The translations under genes were made by a program, and so were the position numbers. This document shows positions 16,456 through 24,013 of a stretch of 64,000 bases of DNA, in pieces. Origin of the DNA: Sciscionella marina DSM 45152 (lineage in GTDB: Bacteria > Actinomycetota > Actinomycetes > Mycobacteriales > Pseudonocardiaceae); assembly GCF_000379465.1 (NCBI RefSeq), contig NZ_KB905386.1:62001-126000 (forward strand), read 5' to 3'. The notes beneath the pieces are model-generated. The model worked only from the letters and a program-made list of their open reading frames with translations, was not told the origin of the DNA and made no database searches. Within the stretch, counting starts at the first letter, position 1, and every line of letters begins with the position of its first letter.

Positions 16456-16532
16456 CCGAAGGCCCCGCACCCTGCGCCGCGAGCAGCGTTAAGCATAGGT
16501 AAGGACCATTACCCATCCTGCCCGCGAATACG

Positions 16533-16538
16533 TAGCAT
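16533..16538 (+). promoter_or_regulatory. leaderless -10 box of the metallophosphoesterase gene
   Basis: TAGCAT, then CGAGGGT, then ATG at 16546. GAGGG could also be read as a very close Shine-Dalgarno, but the spacing fits leaderless initiation better. Confidence 0.55.
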
Positions 16539-16545
16539 CGAGGGT

Positions 16546-17496
16546 ATGAACCGTATCCAGCGCTCCGCTTTGTCCGTATTGGCGGCCGGTGCAGCGACAC
16601 TGGCCTATGCCGGGATCTACGAGCGGCGGCGATGGACCCTGCGCGAAGCGACGCTCCCGGTGCTTCCGCCGGGCGCGGAGCCGCTGCGGCTGCTGCACGT
16701 CTCGGATCTGCACATGATGCCCGGCCAGCGTTCCAAACAGCGCTGGGTCGCCGAGCTGGCCGAACTGCAGCCCGATCTGGTGATCAACACCGGGGACAAC
16801 CTCGCCCACCGCAAGGCGGTGCCCGCCGTGATGCGTGCGCTCGGCCCGTTGCTGAACTTTCCGGGTGCGTTCGTGTTCGGCAGCAACGACTACTACGCGC
16901 CCAAGCCGAAGAACCCGGCGCGCTACCTGATGCCGCGGGCGAACAAGAAGCGCATCCACGGTGTCCGGCTGCCCTGGCGGGATCTGCGGGCCGCACTGCT
17001 CGAACGGGGCTGGATGGACGCCACGCACACCCGTGGCCATCTGGATGTGCACGGCAGGGATGTGTTCCTCGCCGGAGTCGACGATCCGCATCTGCGCCGG
17101 GACCGCTACGACCGCATCTCGGGTGCCGCGGATGTGCGCGCGGCGGTGCGCCTCGGACTCACCCACTCGCCGGAGCCACGCGTGCTCGACTCCTTCGCCA
17201 ACGACGGGTACAACCTGGTGCTCGCCGGGCACACCCACGGTGGGCAGCTGCGCATTCCCGGTTACGGCGCGATCGTCACGAACTGTGAACTCGACCGCTC
17301 CCGGGCTCGCGGCGCCTCCCGCTGGGGCGCGCACATGTGGCTGCATGTCTCCGCGGGCCTCGGCACCTCGCCGTATGCCCCCGTCCGGTTCGCCTGTCCG
17401 CCGGAGGCGAACCTGTTGACGCTGGTCCCGGTGCCGACCGCGAACTCGGACAGCCTGAGTGGGGCCGGTTTCGGCCGCGGTGAAGCCATCGGCTAG
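16546..17496 (+). CDS. membrane-anchored metallophosphoesterase (Rv3683-like)
   Basis: 316 residues. An N-terminal hydrophobic segment (LSVLAAGAATLAYAGIY) acts as anchor. The calcineurin-like metal centre is laid out as LLHVSDLHMMPG, INTGDNLAH, FGSNDYYAP and, late in the protein, GLTHSP and LAGHTHGGQLRIP. Related YkuE-type enzymes hydrolyse phosphodiesters or lipid pyrophosphates at the membrane. Its TAG stop doubles as the first half of the -10 box of the tRNA-Pro gene downstream. Confidence 0.88.
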   Translation: MNRIQRSALSVLAAGAATLAYAGIYERRRWTLREATLPVLPPGAEPLRLLHVSDLHMMPGQRSKQRWVAELAELQPDLVINTGDNLAHRKAVPAVMRALGPLLNFPGAFVFGSNDYYAPKPKNPARYLMPRANKKRIHGVRLPWRDLRAALLERGWMDATHTRGHLDVHGRDVFLAGVDDPHLRRDRYDRISGAADVRAAVRLGLTHSPEPRVLDSFANDGYNLVLAGHTHGGQLRIPGYGAIVTNCELDRSRARGASRWGAHMWLHVSAGLGTSPYAPVRFACPPEANLLTLVPVPTANSDSLSGAGFGRGEAIG

Positions 17497-17499
17497 ACT
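17494..17499 (+). promoter_or_regulatory. -10 box of tRNA-Pro
   Basis: TAGACT, whose TAG is the stop codon of the upstream gene. Transcription would start near 17506, about 10 bases before the mature tRNA. Confidence 0.45.
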
Positions 17500-17515
17500 C
17501 TTACGCGGCTCACCT

Positions 17516-17589
17516 CGGGGTGTGGCGCAGCTTGGAAGCGTGCCTCGTTCGGGTCGAGGAGGTCGTGGGTTCAAATCCCGCCACCCCGA
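17516..17589 (+). tRNA. tRNA-Pro (anticodon CGG)
   Basis: A complete 74-base cloverleaf. The acceptor stem CGGGGTG pairs with CACCCCG. The anticodon arm CCTCG-TTCGGGT-CGAGG gives loop TTCGGGT with CGG at 34-36, reading CCG. The T arm is GTGGG-TTCAAAT-CCCGC. The discriminator is A, and CCA is not encoded. No integrase or duplicated 3' end lies nearby, so it shows no sign of use as an attachment site. Confidence 0.95.
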
Positions 17590-17600
17590 CAAATAGCCGC

Positions 17601-17635
17601 AAGGCCCGGGTCCATACGGACCCGGGCCTTGTTTT
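17601..17635 (+). terminator. intrinsic terminator of tRNA-Pro
   Basis: AAGGCCCGGGTCC and GGACCCGGGCCTT form a perfect 13-bp stem with loop ATAC, followed by GTTTT. Confidence 0.9.
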
Positions 17636-17637
17636 AT

Positions 17638-17699
17638 GAAGACACGATTTAGGAAGACACGATTTAGGAAGACACGGTTTCAGGAAGACACGGCTATTT
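17638..17699. repeat. four tandem 15-16 base units downstream of tRNA-Pro
   Basis: GAAGACACGATTTAG is repeated at 17638 and 17653, then as diverged copies at 17668 (GAAGACACGGTTTCAG) and 17684. It fills the gap between the tRNA terminator and the next gene. It is AT-richer than its surroundings and has no visible coding use. Confidence 0.85.
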
Positions 17700-17727
17700 C
17701 GGTTGCGGGGGCGCCGAAACTGATGGG

Positions 17728-18201
17728 GTGACCGATATCCGCGCCGTGCCGCCGACCGACCCCGACGACCAGCTGCTGCTCCGCGAATACCTCGCCGAGG
17801 TGATCGGGCGCTACTACGGAAGGCCCGCGACCGAAGCGGAGATCGACGAGGAACTCACCGAACGCCCCTACCACCTCGCGGTCACCCTGATCGCCTACGC
17901 CGATGGGGAACCGGCGGGCTGTGCCGGGCTGCGCGAGGCGGACGGCTATCTGGAGCTGAAGCGGCTGTACGTGCGGCCCGCACAGCGCGGGACCGGGCTG
18001 GCCAAGCTCCTGGTCGCCGAGGCGGAACGGCATGCGGCCGAACGCGGCGCCTCGGTGATCCGCTTGGAGACACGGGCGGATCTGGTCGAGGCGCGGCGGC
18101 TCTACGCGGAGCTCGGCTACACCGAGATCCCCGGCTACGGTCACGATCCGTACACCGACCACTCCTTCGAGAAGCGGCTGACCGAACACACCATGGGGTA
18201 A
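17728..18201 (+). CDS. GNAT-family N-acetyltransferase
   Basis: 157 residues. The acetyl-CoA-binding motif A is ELKRLYVRPAQRGTGLAKLL (R-x-x-G-x-G/A variant RGTGLA), followed by VIRLETRADLVEARRLYAEL and GYTEIPGYG, the usual C-terminal beta-strands. The acceptor substrate is unknown. The GTG at 17728 has GAAACT six bases upstream as a weak leaderless box. Its TAA stop is embedded in the -10 box of the next gene. Confidence 0.85.
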   Translation: MTDIRAVPPTDPDDQLLLREYLAEVIGRYYGRPATEAEIDEELTERPYHLAVTLIAYADGEPAGCAGLREADGYLELKRLYVRPAQRGTGLAKLLVAEAERHAAERGASVIRLETRADLVEARRLYAELGYTEIPGYGHDPYTDHSFEKRLTEHTMG

Positions 18202-18204
18202 AAT
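18199..18204 (+). promoter_or_regulatory. leaderless -10 box overlapping a stop codon
   Basis: TAAAAT, whose TAA ends the acetyltransferase gene. GCCCCG follows and then the GTG at 18211. It is the closest match to a consensus -10 among the leaderless genes here. Confidence 0.65.
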
Positions 18205-18210
18205 GCCCCG

Positions 18211-18537
18211 GTGAGCGGGTTCCCCAAGGACTGGCAGGTCGGTCAAGAACAGCAGGAGTGGCTCGATTCCCTTCCCCCGGAAAAGCGGCACGCGATCGCG
18301 GATTCGGCGAATGCCCTGCGGGTGGCGCACCTCAGCGCGGCGGAGTCGATCGAGGAAATGCTCGAATCGATGCTCCGGAAATCGGACGGCAGCGACTCAT
18401 CGGCCGATTTCCTGACGAGCGTCGCTTTCCTTTCCTATTCCCTGCGTGCCTCGGCCCGCGGGAATTTCGCGAAAGCGACCGAACTCATGCAGACGGCGAA
18501 CCGCTATCAGCGTTCCGCCCTGCCCGAGCTCGATTAG
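18211..18537 (+). CDS. uncharacterised small acidic protein
   Basis: 108 residues, acidic and predicted largely helical, with no signal peptide or membrane segment. It starts SGFPKDWQVGQEQQEWLDSL and contains a Ser-rich stretch (RKSDGSDSSADFLTS) in the middle. I do not recognise a family. It has its own strong leaderless promoter, so it is probably expressed independently of the acetyltransferase upstream. Its TAG stop overlaps the TAA of the convergent VKOR gene (TTAG shared). Confidence 0.7.
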   Translation: MSGFPKDWQVGQEQQEWLDSLPPEKRHAIADSANALRVAHLSAAESIEEMLESMLRKSDGSDSSADFLTSVAFLSYSLRASARGNFAKATELMQTANRYQRSALPELD

Positions 18538-19187
18538 AAGACCACCGCCCACTGGTCCCAGAAGTATCCGACGATGATCCCGAAGATGATCAGCAGCCAC
18601 ACGATCGGCACGACCGGGTGGAATCGGGCGATCGCGCGCATCGGGCGTTTGACGGCTTCCGGTGCCCCGACCCGGTCGGTGGAGAACAGCACGAGCACGG
18701 TGTAGCTGAAGATCGCGATCATCACGATCCAGACCGCCATGCAATATGGGCACAGCTTGTGGATGACGAAGACACTCTCGATGAACAGCCAGTGGATGAA
18801 GCCGACCCCGAAAAGGCAGCCGAACAGCAGGCCCATCCAGAACCAGTCGGGGAAACTGGCCCGGCAGAGCAGCGCGACGCCGATGGTGATGACCACCGCG
18901 AAGCCGAAGGTGCCGATGACCGGGTTCGCGAACCCGAAAGCCGAGCCCTGCGGGGTGTTCATCACCGAACCGCAACTGATCAGCGGATTGAAATTGCAGC
19001 TGGGCACATAGCCCGGGTCGGCGAGGCTGTTGATCTTCTCGATCGTGAGCATGATCGCCGAGGCGGCCCCGATCAGCCCGCCGATGAGCAGAATCCAGGG
19101 AAAGACCCGTTCGACGCCGGTCTGCTCTTCCTCGAATTCGTCCTCAGGTAGCTCGCCGTGTTCGACCTGTGCCATCACGTCGGTCAT
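18534..19187 (-). CDS. vitamin K epoxide reductase-family membrane protein
   Basis: 217 residues with an acidic cytoplasmic N-terminus and about five membrane helices. The redox pairs of VKOR homologues are present: SCNFNPLISCGSV (loop Cys pair) and KLCPYCMAVW (active-site CxxC facing the quinone). Actinobacterial VKOR re-oxidises DsbA-like thiol oxidases and passes electrons to menaquinone, driving disulfide formation in exported proteins. The gene is monocistronic. The DsbA-like partner encoded at 53931-54659 could be its client. Confidence 0.92.
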   Translation of the reverse strand: MTDVMAQVEHGELPEDEFEEEQTGVERVFPWILLIGGLIGAASAIMLTIEKINSLADPGYVPSCNFNPLISCGSVMNTPQGSAFGFANPVIGTFGFAVVITIGVALLCRASFPDWFWMGLLFGCLFGVGFIHWLFIESVFVIHKLCPYCMAVWIVMIAIFSYTVLVLFSTDRVGAPEAVKRPMRAIARFHPVVPIVWLLIIFGIIVGYFWDQWAVVF

Positions 19188-19200
19188 AGTAGAACCGTGG

Positions 19201-19206
19201 GATGAT
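19201..19206 (+). promoter_or_regulatory. leaderless -10 box of the S9 peptidase gene
   Basis: GATGAT, then CGCGCC, then the GTG at 19213. It lies in the 25-base divergent gap to the VKOR gene, so the two promoters must overlap. Confidence 0.5.
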
Positions 19207-19212
19207 CGCGCC

Positions 19213-21054
19213 GTGACTGGCACCGCGCATCCGCAAGCCCCCGCTCCTGGACAGCTGTTCGACGACGCGAGCGCGGAGTCGCGCTGGCGGGCCCGGTTCA
19301 CCGCCGCGCGCATGTCCCTGCCCGACTGGGCAGAGCACGCGCCCGCCCGTTCACTGTATGTATCCAACGCCTCCGGGGTGTGGGAACTGTACGCGTGGGA
19401 CCGGGAGAACGGCGAGCACCGCCAGGTCACGGACCGGCCGAACGGCACCATTCACGGGGCGATGTCCGCCGACGGCGAGTCGATCTGGTGGTTCGACGAC
19501 ACCGATGGCGACGAGTTCGGGCACTGGGTACGCGAACCGTTCACCGGCGGCCCCGGAGCACCCGCCGTTCCCGAGGCGGCCGACGGCTACCCGGGAGGGC
19601 TCGCCATCGGCCGCACCACCCGCGCGGTCGGCGTCTCCACCGACGAGGGCAGCACCGTCTGGCTGGCCACCGGCACGGACCCGGCCAGGGTGGTCTACCG
19701 GCACGAGACCGATGCCGGGGTGTCCGCGCTGTCCGAGGACGAAAGCCTGCTTGCGATCGGGCACTCCGAGCACGGCGACAACCGCCACCCCGCGCTGCGC
19801 GTGTACGCGGTCGCGGACGGCTCGGTGGTCGCGGAGAAATCCGACGGACCGGGCAAGGGACTCGAGGCGATCGCCTTCGGCCCCACCGAGGGGGACAACC
19901 GGCTGCTGGTGGTGCACGAACGGCGCGGCCGGGAGGAACTGCTCGTCTGGGACCCGGTGCGGGACGCCGAGACCGAGATCCTGCTCGATCTGCCCGGCGA
20001 GGTGGTCGCGGACTGGTACCCGGACGGATCGGCGCTGCTGATCCTGCACACCCACGAGAGCCGCAACACCGTGCACCGCTTCGACCTGCGCACCATGCGG
20101 CTGACCGCCCTGGACACCCCGAAGGGCACCATCGGCTCGGCGAGCGCGCGCCCGGACGGATCGGTGGAGTACTCCTGGTCCGCCGCGTCCACCCCGGGCA
20201 AGATCCGCACCCTCGGTGCGGAGGGCACCGAGCGGGTGCTGCTCGAGCCGCCCGGGCCGATCGCCCCGGAGTCGGTCCCGGTGACCGATGCGTTCGTGGA
20301 CGGTCCCGGTGGCACGGTGCACGCGCTCGTGGCCTCCCCGGGCGGCGAGCGCCTTCCGACGGTGTTCTCCGTGCACGGCGGCCCGCACGCCAGCGATGAG
20401 GACCGGTTCTCCGCCTACCGCGCGGCCTGGGTGGACGCCGGGTTCGCGGTCGTGGAGGTCAACTACCGCGGTTCCACCGGATACGGCTCCACCTGGCGGG
20501 ACGCGATCGAGGGCCGCCCCGGCCTGACCGAGCTCGAGGACATCGCGGCGGTGATGGACTGGGCCGTGCAGACCGGGCTCGCCGATCCGCAGCGGTGTGT
20601 GCTCGGCGGCGCGTCCTGGGGCGGCTACCTGACCCTGCTCGGTATCGGCATCCAGCCGGAGCGCTGGGCGGCCGGGCTCGCCGTGGTCCCGGTCGCCGAC
20701 TACCTGGCCGCCTACGCCGACGAGATGGAGCAGCTGCGCGCCTTCGACCGGGCCCTGTTCGGCGGCTCCCCCGAGGAACTTCCCGAGCTCTACACCCGGT
20801 GTTCCCCGCTGACCTATGTCGACCAGGTGCGCGCGCCCGTGCTCGTGATCGCGGGCGAGAACGATCCGCGCTGCCCGATCCGCCAGATCGAGAACTACCT
20901 GGACCGGCTCGCCGAGCGCGGCTCACCCTACGAGGTGTACCGCTACGACGCCGGGCACGGCTCGCTGGTCGTCGCCGAGACCATCAAGCAGACGGCCATC
21001 GAGATCGACTTCGCGCGCCGTGCCCTCGCCGGTAGCGGCAGGCCCAGTCGATAA
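19213..21054 (+). CDS. S9-family prolyl oligopeptidase
   Basis: 613 residues. The N-terminal two-thirds form a beta-propeller (SLYVSNASGVWELYAWDREN is an early blade). The C-terminal alpha/beta-hydrolase domain carries the triad Ser468 in GGASWGGYL, Asp551 in AGENDPRCP and His582 in YDAGHGSLV. This is the acylaminoacyl-peptidase/dipeptidyl aminopeptidase type, cytoplasmic because no signal peptide is present. It ends three bases before the stop of the convergent ohr gene. Confidence 0.92.
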   Translation: MTGTAHPQAPAPGQLFDDASAESRWRARFTAARMSLPDWAEHAPARSLYVSNASGVWELYAWDRENGEHRQVTDRPNGTIHGAMSADGESIWWFDDTDGDEFGHWVREPFTGGPGAPAVPEAADGYPGGLAIGRTTRAVGVSTDEGSTVWLATGTDPARVVYRHETDAGVSALSEDESLLAIGHSEHGDNRHPALRVYAVADGSVVAEKSDGPGKGLEAIAFGPTEGDNRLLVVHERRGREELLVWDPVRDAETEILLDLPGEVVADWYPDGSALLILHTHESRNTVHRFDLRTMRLTALDTPKGTIGSASARPDGSVEYSWSAASTPGKIRTLGAEGTERVLLEPPGPIAPESVPVTDAFVDGPGGTVHALVASPGGERLPTVFSVHGGPHASDEDRFSAYRAAWVDAGFAVVEVNYRGSTGYGSTWRDAIEGRPGLTELEDIAAVMDWAVQTGLADPQRCVLGGASWGGYLTLLGIGIQPERWAAGLAVVPVADYLAAYADEMEQLRAFDRALFGGSPEELPELYTRCSPLTYVDQVRAPVLVIAGENDPRCPIRQIENYLDRLAERGSPYEVYRYDAGHGSLVVAETIKQTAIEIDFARRALAGSGRPSR

Positions 21055-21057
21055 CAC

Positions 21058-21501
21058 TCAGTGCGTGACGGCGCTGACCTGCACCTCGATGTTGCCTCGG
21101 GTCGCGTTCGAGTAGGGGCACACCTGGTGCGCGTTCGCGGCCAGCTGCTCGGCCTTGCCCTGTTCCAGACCGGGCAGCTTGACCTGGATGGCGACGGTGA
21201 GCCCGAAACCACCCGATTCGGTCTTGCCGATGCCCACGTTCGCGGTCACCTCGGTGTCCTCGCCGAGCTGTTCCCCCGCCTGCTTCGCGACCACGCGCAG
21301 CGCACCGTGGAAACAGGCCGCGTACCCGGCGGCGAACAGCTGCTCCGGGTTGGTGTGCAGGCCGCCGGGGCCACCCATCTCCTTCGGTGCCACGAGTTTC
21401 TCGTCGATCACCCCGTCGGAGGAGCGGACCTCCCCATTGCGGCCGTCCCCGCTGGCGATCGCGGTCGCGGTGTACACCGGGTCGATGTGTGCGGCTGTCA
21501 T
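21058..21501 (-). CDS. organic hydroperoxide resistance protein, Ohr
   Basis: 147 residues. Both reactive cysteines of the Ohr branch of OsmC/Ohr proteins are present: the peroxidatic Cys in AAGYAACFHGAL and the resolving Cys in HQVCPYSNATRGNIEV. NPEQLFAAGYAACF is the family signature. Ohr reduces lipid and other organic hydroperoxides using lipoylated proteins. The ATG at 21501 is chosen from an AAAGGA site ten bases upstream. No MarR-type ohrR lies adjacent, so its regulation is not evident here. Confidence 0.93.
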   Translation of the reverse strand: MTAAHIDPVYTATAIASGDGRNGEVRSSDGVIDEKLVAPKEMGGPGGLHTNPEQLFAAGYAACFHGALRVVAKQAGEQLGEDTEVTANVGIGKTESGGFGLTVAIQVKLPGLEQGKAEQLAANAHQVCPYSNATRGNIEVQVSAVTH

Positions 21502-21553
21502 GTCATTCGTCCTTTCGTAGCGGTCCACTCGTACAACCGCCGAGCGGCGCCGG

Positions 21554-22114
21554 CTATGCCGTCCGGCGGGTGGCGAACTCGGTGACCTGCGCGCCGATCA
21601 TCGCGAGGTTCGCCGCGACCCGGTCGTCGGTGCAGCCTCCGGAGGCGTCGAAGCCGACCTCGATGGAGTTCACCGCGGCACCGAGCGGGGTCGGCCAGCC
21701 CCGGGTGGCGTGCGCGATCGAGCGCAGCGCGTTGAGTGTATTCACCGAGGCCTGCCAGCCCGCGGCCACGGCGACGCAGCCGATCGCGCGGCCGTCGAGA
21801 TAGGGCCGTTCATCGGTGCGCAGTTCCTCGATGTAGTCCAGCGCGTTCTTCACCAGGCCGGAGACGGTGCCGTGATAGCCGGGCGAGACGAACACCACTC
21901 CGTCGGCGGCGCGCAGCAGTTCGATCATCGAGGCAGCCGCGGCGGGCCGTTCGGCGATCGAGGGATCGTAGAACGGCAGCTCGAGATCGGCGCCGGTGAT
22001 CGCGCTGACCTTGGCACCGGCCTGTTCGGCCCCGGCGAGCACGAGCCGCAGCGCGCGCCCGGACTGTGAATCCGGCCTCGTGGAGCCGCCGATCCCGACA
22101 ATGCTGACCGTCAT
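21554..22114 (-). CDS. NADPH-dependent FMN reductase-like flavoprotein
   Basis: 186 residues. The flavodoxin-like fold opens with VSIVGIGGSTRPDSQSGRAL (phosphate-binding loop). VVFVSPGYHGTVSGLVKNAL is the flavin-binding SPxYxG...LKNALD signature. Such proteins reduce FMN, quinones, azo compounds or metals. The ATG at 22114 follows AAGGA by eight bases; upstream ATGs at 22132 and 22162 are less well supported. The FMN reductase and ohr lie head-to-tail, 52 bases apart, and may form a redox operon. Confidence 0.87.
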   Translation of the reverse strand: MTVSIVGIGGSTRPDSQSGRALRLVLAGAEQAGAKVSAITGADLELPFYDPSIAERPAAAASMIELLRAADGVVFVSPGYHGTVSGLVKNALDYIEELRTDERPYLDGRAIGCVAVAAGWQASVNTLNALRSIAHATRGWPTPLGAAVNSIEVGFDASGGCTDDRVAANLAMIGAQVTEFATRRTA

Positions 22115-22185
22115 GCCTACGATCCTTCCCATGCGTGGAGTACCCCGCAACCAGTCTGGCACCTCAACCTAAGTAGAGGTCGAGC

Positions 22186-23604
22186 ATGATCCTGGGCACA
22201 CTGATCTATGACGGCGACTGCGGATTCTGCTTGCAGAGCAAAGATCTGCTCGCCCGGCTGGACCGCCACGGACGGGTCGCACTGCTGCCGCTGCAGGATT
22301 CGGACGCCACCGAACTCAGCGGGGTGGACCGGGCTCGGCTCGCCGAATCGCTGCACTGGGTCGGCGCGGACGGGAAGCGGGCGAGCGGGGCCGAGGCGGT
22401 CAACGCCGCCCTCGCCGCGGTGACCGGCAGTGGTCTGCCGGTGACCCTGTACCGATTGCCGGTGATCCGGCAGCTCCAGGACCGTACCTACCGCTGGGTC
22501 GCCGAACACCGGGGCAGGTTGGGTAGCCTCACAACCAGGTTCTCGAGGAGGTCAACCGTGGTCGATGCGACAAAGCTCGTCAGCAAGCTCCCGCCGAGTG
22601 CGAACATCAAGTTCGCGCGCACGCTGTTCAACCTGCCCGCACCGATACGCAAAGCCCTCTCCGGGCGCCCGGTCCGCATCGACGGCCAGACCCTCGATCC
22701 GGACATGCGGCTGCTGCTGCGGCTGCTCGAACTCCAGGGCATCGACGGGCTCAGCGCACCGGGCGGACCGCCCCTGGCCCGCAAGCACCTGGTGGAGAGC
22801 ACCCCTGCCGCGGATGTGCCACGCATCGAGCCGGTCTACGCGAGCACCATGCAGATCGGGGAACTGCGTTCCCGGCTCTACACCCCGGCCGGGCTGGCGG
22901 ACGGCTCGCCGCTGCTGGTGTTCTTCCACGGCGGCGGCTGGGTCATCGGGGATCTGGACACCCACGACAACGCCTGCCGGTTCCTCGCCCAGAATGCCGG
23001 GGTTCGGGTGCTCTCCGTCGACTACCGGGTCGCCCCGGAATTCCCCTTCCCCGCGGCGGTGGACGACGCGCTCACCGCCTACCACTACGCCCGCGCGCAC
23101 GCGGCCGAACTCGGCGCCGATCCGCGGATGATCGCGGTCGGCGGGGACAGCGCGGGCGGCAACCTCGCGATCGTCACCGGGCTGCTCGCCGATCCGGATT
23201 TCGTGCTCGCTTTCTACCCCTCCACCTCGCCCGAACCGACGCGCAGCCGCAAGGAACTGTTCCCATCCGGTTTCTTCATCACCGACAAGGACATGGACTA
23301 CTTCGCGGATTACTACTGCCCGCCCAAACAGCGCACGGACATCCGGTTCGCGCCCGCGCTCGCCGAGGACCTCTCCGGGATGCCGCCGACCTACATCGCG
23401 ACCGCGGGCTTCGACCCGCTGCGTGATGACGGCGAGGCCTTCGCGGCCAAGCTCGCCGAGGCCGGGGTTCCGGTCGTGCTGCGCCGGCATCGCGACCTGA
23501 TCCACGGCTACATCAACATGCTCGGCGTCGGCCCGCGCCCGGCACAGGCACTCGCCGAAGCGGCGGGCACTCTGCGCAGTGCCTTCGCCATGCCCACCAG
23601 TTGA
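22186..23604 (+). CDS. DCC-domain (DUF393) protein fused in frame to an HSL-family esterase
   Basis: 472 residues. Residues 1-~120 are a DCC/YuxK-type thiol-disulfide domain with YDGDCGFCLQ (C12, C15). Residues ~125-472 are an alpha/beta hydrolase of the hormone-sensitive lipase group: oxyanion loop F247-HGGGW, nucleophile Ser322 in GGDSAGGN, Asp410 in GFDPLRDD, His440 in LIHGY. There is no stop between them. A second start is likely at GTG 22558 (residue 125), where GAGGAGG lies six bases upstream, so esterase alone may also be made. Fusion of these families is unusual. AGAGG precedes the first ATG. Confidence 0.82.
   Translation: MILGTLIYDGDCGFCLQSKDLLARLDRHGRVALLPLQDSDATELSGVDRARLAESLHWVGADGKRASGAEAVNAALAAVTGSGLPVTLYRLPVIRQLQDRTYRWVAEHRGRLGSLTTRFSRRSTVVDATKLVSKLPPSANIKFARTLFNLPAPIRKALSGRPVRIDGQTLDPDMRLLLRLLELQGIDGLSAPGGPPLARKHLVESTPAADVPRIEPVYASTMQIGELRSRLYTPAGLADGSPLLVFFHGGGWVIGDLDTHDNACRFLAQNAGVRVLSVDYRVAPEFPFPAAVDDALTAYHYARAHAAELGADPRMIAVGGDSAGGNLAIVTGLLADPDFVLAFYPSTSPEPTRSRKELFPSGFFITDKDMDYFADYYCPPKQRTDIRFAPALAEDLSGMPPTYIATAGFDPLRDDGEAFAAKLAEAGVPVVLRRHRDLIHGYINMLGVGPRPAQALAEAAGTLRSAFAMPTS
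22524..22551 (+). promoter_or_regulatory. internal promoter-like box and Shine-Dalgarno for the esterase part
   Basis: TAGCCT (22524-22529) is a possible -10 box. GAGGAGG (22545-22551) is a perfect ribosome-binding site six bases before GTG 22558, inside the open frame of the fused gene. Confidence 0.55.
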
Positions 23605-23659
23605 GCCGCCCCACCGTCTTTCGGCGCGGGGAAGCCGCAAGCCGACCCGAGAACCATGT

Positions 23660-24013
23660 TCAAGCCCAGCCGTAGTCGTGGAGGGTGTCGTCATCGATGC
23701 CGAAATGGTGCGCGATCTCGTGCACCACGGTGATCCGGACCTCCCGCACCACCTCCTCGGGGGTGGCACAGCGGGCCAGGATCGGCAGCCGGTAGATGGT
23801 GATGCGATCCGGTAGCGCCCCGCCGTACTCGATGGTGCGTTCGGTCAGCGCGATGCCGTGGTAGAGGCCGAGCAGCCCGGGCTCGCCCGGGTGCTCGTCC
23901 TCCACGAGCACGACCACGTTGTCCATGGCCGCGGTGAACCGTTCCGGGATTCCGTCCAGTGCCTCGCCGACCAGTTCGATGAACTCCTCCTCGGACAGGT
24001 GCATGCCACTCAC
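23660..24013 (-). CDS. small zincin-like metallopeptidase-family protein
   Basis: 117 residues. VVHEIAHHFGIDD near the C-terminus is an HExxH zinc site followed by the third ligand region. LGLYHGIALTERT and YGGALPDRITIYR are family segments of the actinobacterial MPN-less minimal metallopeptidases (DUF1025 type). The protein is little more than a catalytic core, without signal peptide. GTG 24013 (MSGMHLSEEEF) overlaps the upstream TGA and aligns better with relatives than ATG 24004. Proteolytic activity is inferred from the motif. Confidence 0.85.
   Translation of the reverse strand: MSGMHLSEEEFIELVGEALDGIPERFTAAMDNVVVLVEDEHPGEPGLLGLYHGIALTERTIEYGGALPDRITIYRLPILARCATPEEVVREVRITVVHEIAHHFGIDDDTLHDYGWA

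Noticed and set aside
17516-17699. tRNA-Pro as an integration site, with the tandem repeats as attachment sequences
   Set aside because: The repeats do not match the tRNA 3' end, and no integrase or cargo genes follow. Neighbouring genes are ordinary chromosomal ones.
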